NCBI GenBank assembly: GCA_013043685.1
Contig: JABDNT010000044.1
Location: forward strand, 18,178 to 82,177
Direction: 5' to 3'
DNA: 64,000 nt
Source of the DNA: Flavobacteriaceae bacterium
Lineage (GTDB): Bacteria > Bacteroidota > Bacteroidia > Flavobacteriales > Flavobacteriaceae
Position 1 is the stretch's first letter. Each line of letters begins with the position of its first letter. The position numbers and the translations under genes are program-made. The notes below the pieces were generated by a model. It was not told where the DNA came from. It was given only the letters and a program-made list of their open reading frames with translations, and did not search any database. Below, piece after piece: positions 61,819 through 64,000 of the stretch.

Positions 61819-61848
61819 TTGCGTGATACGATAATCCGACTAAATTTG
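61819..61848 (+). promoter_or_regulatory. Primary-sigma promoter of the HU gene
   Basis: TTG (61819-61821), 19 bases, TAAATTTG (61841-61848), 52 bp before the ATG. A strong Bacteroidota promoter for an abundant protein. Confidence 0.75.
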
Positions 61849-61899
61849 TAAAGCAAATAATTAAAGTTTAACCAACAATTTAATTTTAAACAGATAACT

Positions 61900-62172
61900 A
61901 TGAACAAATCAGATTTAATCGATGGCATGGCAGAAGATGCTGGAATCACAAAAGCCGCTGCAAAAAAAGCATTAGAATCTTTCTTAGGAAATGTAGAAGG
62001 ATCACTTAAAAGAGGTAACAGAGTATCTCTAGTTGGTTTCGGATCTTGGTCAGTTTCTAGAAGAGCTGCAAGAGAAGGAAGAAACCCTCAAACCGGAAAA
62101 ACTATTAAAATCGCTGCTAAAAACGTTGTTAAGTTCAAAGCAGGATCAGATCTATCAAGTTCTGTGAACTAA
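61900..62172 (+). CDS. HU-family DNA-binding protein
   Basis: This 90-residue nucleoid protein is a dimer that bends DNA. It starts MNKSDLIDGMAEDAGITKAAAKKALESF and contains SLVGFGSWSVSRRAAREGRNPQTGKTIKI, the beta-arm with the Pro that intercalates. Its codon and base use are noticeably AT-rich compared with neighbours, as expected for a highly expressed gene. Strong promoter and terminator. Confidence 0.95.
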   Translation: MNKSDLIDGMAEDAGITKAAAKKALESFLGNVEGSLKRGNRVSLVGFGSWSVSRRAAREGRNPQTGKTIKIAAKNVVKFKAGSDLSSSVN

Positions 62173-62193
62173 GTTCAAAACACTTATTTCTTC

Positions 62194-62223
62194 AAAACCC
62201 TGCGAATTCCGCAGGGTTTTTTT
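62194..62223 (+). terminator. Rho-independent terminator
   Basis: AAAACCCTGCG (62194-62204) pairs with CGCAGGGTTTT (62210-62220), followed by T-run. Confidence 0.88.
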
Positions 62224-62303
62224 ATGCTAGAATTTTAACTGATAGCGCGCGAAGTTGCTTTTTAAAAAATTAATACTTAGATTTAATTATGTAAACTAAC
62301 CGC

Positions 62304-62864
62304 ATGACCACACTAAGGCCAGATAAAGGAGTACTCTTAGTTGCTGAACCGTCTATCATTGGAGATGTATCCTTCAATAGATCGGTAGTATTATTGGCGG
62401 AATACAATGAGAGTGGCTCGGTTGGTTTCATTCTCAACAAACCCCTCAAATACAAGCTAAAGGATTTTATCCCTGAGATCAGCTCCGACCTGGAGGTTTA
62501 CAACGGTGGTCCCGTTGAGCAGGATAATCTGTATTTCATTCATAAAGTACCCGAACTCATTCCTGACAGTGTGGAAATTTCAAATGGGATATACTGGGGT
62601 GGCGACTTCAATGCGATCATGGGATTATTGAAAGAAGACGTACTTAAGAAAGAGCAGATCCGCTTCTTTTTAGGCTATTCCGGCTGGTCCAATGAGCAAT
62701 TAGAAAGTGAACTGGAAGTTCATAGCTGGGTTGTAGTTCCGAATATCTATGAAAATAAGATCCTGGGGAAATCGAACAATAACTTCTGGAAAGAAAAAAT
62801 GCTGGAGTTTGGCGGTGATTATCTCATCTGGTCCAATGCTCCTGAAGATCCTACCTATAACTAA
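62304..62864 (+). CDS. YqgE/AlgH family protein
   Basis: This 186-residue protein has the typical GVLLVAEPSIIGDVSFNRSVVLLAEYNESGSVGFILNKPL start and the VYNGGPVEQDNLYFIH centre. Its role is unclear in all bacteria. It sits between the HU gene and the class IV aminotransferase. Confidence 0.93.
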   Translation: MTTLRPDKGVLLVAEPSIIGDVSFNRSVVLLAEYNESGSVGFILNKPLKYKLKDFIPEISSDLEVYNGGPVEQDNLYFIHKVPELIPDSVEISNGIYWGGDFNAIMGLLKEDVLKKEQIRFFLGYSGWSNEQLESELEVHSWVVVPNIYENKILGKSNNNFWKEKMLEFGGDYLIWSNAPEDPTYN

Positions 62865-62888
62865 TAGACATCTCGAATGGAGTCCGAT

Positions 62889-62940
62889 TTCCGAAGCGAT
62901 GCCCTGAGCCTGTCGAAGGGTCGGAAGTCTGAAGTCAAGG
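62889..62940. repeat. Intergenic repeat with widespread GCCTGTCGAAGG core
   Basis: GCCCTGAGCCTGTCGAAGGG (62901-62920) matches a short palindromic element found in many unrelated bacterial genomes, flanked by TTCCGA (62889) and TCGGAA (62921). Two copies of the heptamer GAAGTCW follow. Non-coding, between convergent genes. Confidence 0.6.
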
Positions 62941-62964
62941 GTGCCAATAAGCGGGAACAGTAAT

Positions 62965-63813
62965 TCACCCCAACCTCGCTTTCACATTCAATTTTGCCAA
63001 TAATTCTTTTGCCACCGTATTATCGAAGGTTTTTTTACGGTATTTTGTCACTGGCTGAATACCCCCTATTACATTTGTAATAAATATCTCATCGGCTTTT
63101 TGAAGTTCGAAAGGCGATACCGTCGTCTCTTCCAGCACATAGTCCGGAATCGCCCCAATGATATCAATGATCTGTTTGCGAAGCACTCCCTTCAGGCAGC
63201 CATCTTCAAGCGGCGGGGTCTTGATCTTATAACCATTTACCAGGAATATATTGCCATTTAGTGCTTCCACAACCATTTTATTCTCGTTCAGCAAAAGGCA
63301 GTTCTTATACCCATTTTCCGTAGCAAACACACTTCCCAGCACATTGATGATCTTATTATTGGTCTTCAGTGTAGAGAGCAATCCTGAATTCACATAGTGA
63401 TCCTTATACAGTTCAATTTCATATGGCTCGTCCGAAATGGTATAAAAGGGAGCATCCAGTTTTTCCAGTTGTATCATATACTCGATGTCCTGGTTGGATG
63501 GATTGTACTTTCCACCCCATTGTCGCCAAACGGTTATGCGAACCCTGCAGGTTACCTTTTCAGCATCGGAAGCAGTAATAGTCTTAATAATCTCCGCTTC
63601 CAACTGTTCTGGTGTGAAGTCCATGGGAATTTCCATCCGCAAAATACGCATGGCCGACATAAGTCGGAAATAGTGATCTTCCCAAAAGAAGATCTTCCCT
63701 CCCGAATAGCGCAGCGTTTCAAAAACGGAGTCTCCGAAGTGCAATCCGCGGTTATTAACTGAAATCGATGCGTTTTCCGCGTCTGTGAAGGTTCCGTTGT
63801 AGTTTGTTTTCAT
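62965..63813 (-). CDS. Class IV PLP aminotransferase/lyase
   Basis: This 282-residue fold-type IV PLP enzyme has Lys150 in STLKTNNKI as the Schiff-base residue and starts with a DAENASISVNNRGLHFGDSVFETLR segment. This class includes branched-chain and D-amino-acid aminotransferases and aminodeoxychorismate lyase. The EALNGNIFLVNGYKIKTPPLEDGCLKGVLR motif resembles aminodeoxychorismate lyase (PabC), but I cannot settle it without a tree. Confidence 0.85.
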   Translation of the reverse strand: MKTNYNGTFTDAENASISVNNRGLHFGDSVFETLRYSGGKIFFWEDHYFRLMSAMRILRMEIPMDFTPEQLEAEIIKTITASDAEKVTCRVRITVWRQWGGKYNPSNQDIEYMIQLEKLDAPFYTISDEPYEIELYKDHYVNSGLLSTLKTNNKIINVLGSVFATENGYKNCLLLNENKMVVEALNGNIFLVNGYKIKTPPLEDGCLKGVLRKQIIDIIGAIPDYVLEETTVSPFELQKADEIFITNVIGGIQPVTKYRKKTFDNTVAKELLAKLNVKARLG

Positions 63814-63838
63814 TTTGGAAGTACCTTTTATAGCGCAG

Positions 63839-63846
63839 CAAAGATA
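63839..63846 (-). promoter_or_regulatory. TAnnTTTG promoter element
   Basis: TATCTTTG on the minus strand, 25 bp before the aminotransferase start. Confidence 0.55.
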
Positions 63847-63869
63847 ACGCTTTATGAGGCGCTTAGCAT

Positions 63870-63967
63870 GTCACTTCGAGTGAATTTGAAAAGCGAAAGC
63901 TATTTCAAATTTGTATCGAGAAGCCGTTCTCGATACGATCGCGCTTCGCGGGATCACTCGAACTGAC
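63870..63967. repeat. REP-like compound inverted repeat, copy 2
   Basis: Outer arms GTCACTTCGAGTGA (63870-63883) and its near-complement ending at 63967; inner perfect 10-bp arms GTATCGAGAA (63913-63922) and TTCTCGATAC (63927-63936) around GCCG. Same design as 3957-4058. Confidence 0.7.
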
Positions 63968-64000
63968 TTTAATAAAGTAATTGTAAATAAACTGCCTAAA

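Overview
The window looks like chromosomal core DNA from a member of the Flavobacteriaceae (Bacteroidota). The evidence is TAnnTTTG promoter elements placed just before many start codons, weak or absent Shine-Dalgarno sequences, a type IX secretion (T9SS) C-terminal sorting domain, a TonB-dependent receptor, a fused CcsB-CcsA cytochrome c assembly protein, and Bacteroidota-type families (DUF4290, DUF4834, DUF2911, OmpA with Pro-Ala-x-Tyr repeats). I see no rRNA, tRNA, CRISPR array, prophage or insertion sequence. About 62 protein genes fill the window, with short gaps and many rho-independent terminators.

Layout. 1-6.4 kb: uvrA, a T9SS cargo protein, then two secreted paralogues, each behind a sigma-54-like TGGCACG promoter and each followed by the same 19-nt sequence plus a hairpin. 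Intergenic repeats (a REP-like element and a heptamer array) surround them. 6.5-13.7 kb: a YfhO-type membrane protein and a GT4 glycosyltransferase on the minus strand, a small membrane protein, then an outer membrane protein, a GNAT-like protein and a transglutaminase on the plus strand. 13.8-25.1 kb: mostly minus strand. An alpha-oxoamine synthase and a cystathionine-synthase-like enzyme form a likely sulfonolipid (capnine) base pair, followed by an S9 peptidase, YbaB, a thioredoxin-like protein, an OmpA protein, YegP, threonine aldolase and an HExxH metalloprotease.

25.2-31.1 kb: a plus-strand run starting with prfB, which keeps its programmed +1 frameshift, then an amidohydrolase, a DUF985 cupin, a HAD phosphatase, a PfkB kinase, an unknown helical protein, YceI and an ArsC-like protein. 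31.2-40.2 kb: a TonB-dependent receptor, fumC, a 7-TM protein with a C-terminal LuxR-type helix-turn-helix, and the CcsBA fusion. 40.5-45.5 kb: DUF2520, KdsC-like phosphatase, UbiA prenyltransferase, GNAT, Maf, a lipoprotein and MscS in one compact run. 45.5-49.8 kb: PIG-L deacetylase, a 35-residue membrane peptide missed by length filters, and a sodium:solute symporter.

49.9-55.9 kb: a small secreted protein and an AraC regulator diverging around a perfect 13-bp inverted repeat, a DUF2911 protein, then SRPBCC, SDR and photolyase genes behind a palindrome-rich promoter, and a small iron-sulfur protein. The SDR has lost its catalytic Tyr. 55.9-64 kb: murA (natural Cys-to-Asp at the fosfomycin target site), DUF4290, DUF493, an ATP-binding protein, recQ, fmt, an HU gene, yqgE and a class IV aminotransferase. 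A second REP-like repeat lies at the very end. I found no clearly new multi-gene system. The most interesting items are the duplicated sigma-54-type secreted pair, the putative sulfonolipid pair, the unusual SDR and several candidate operators.
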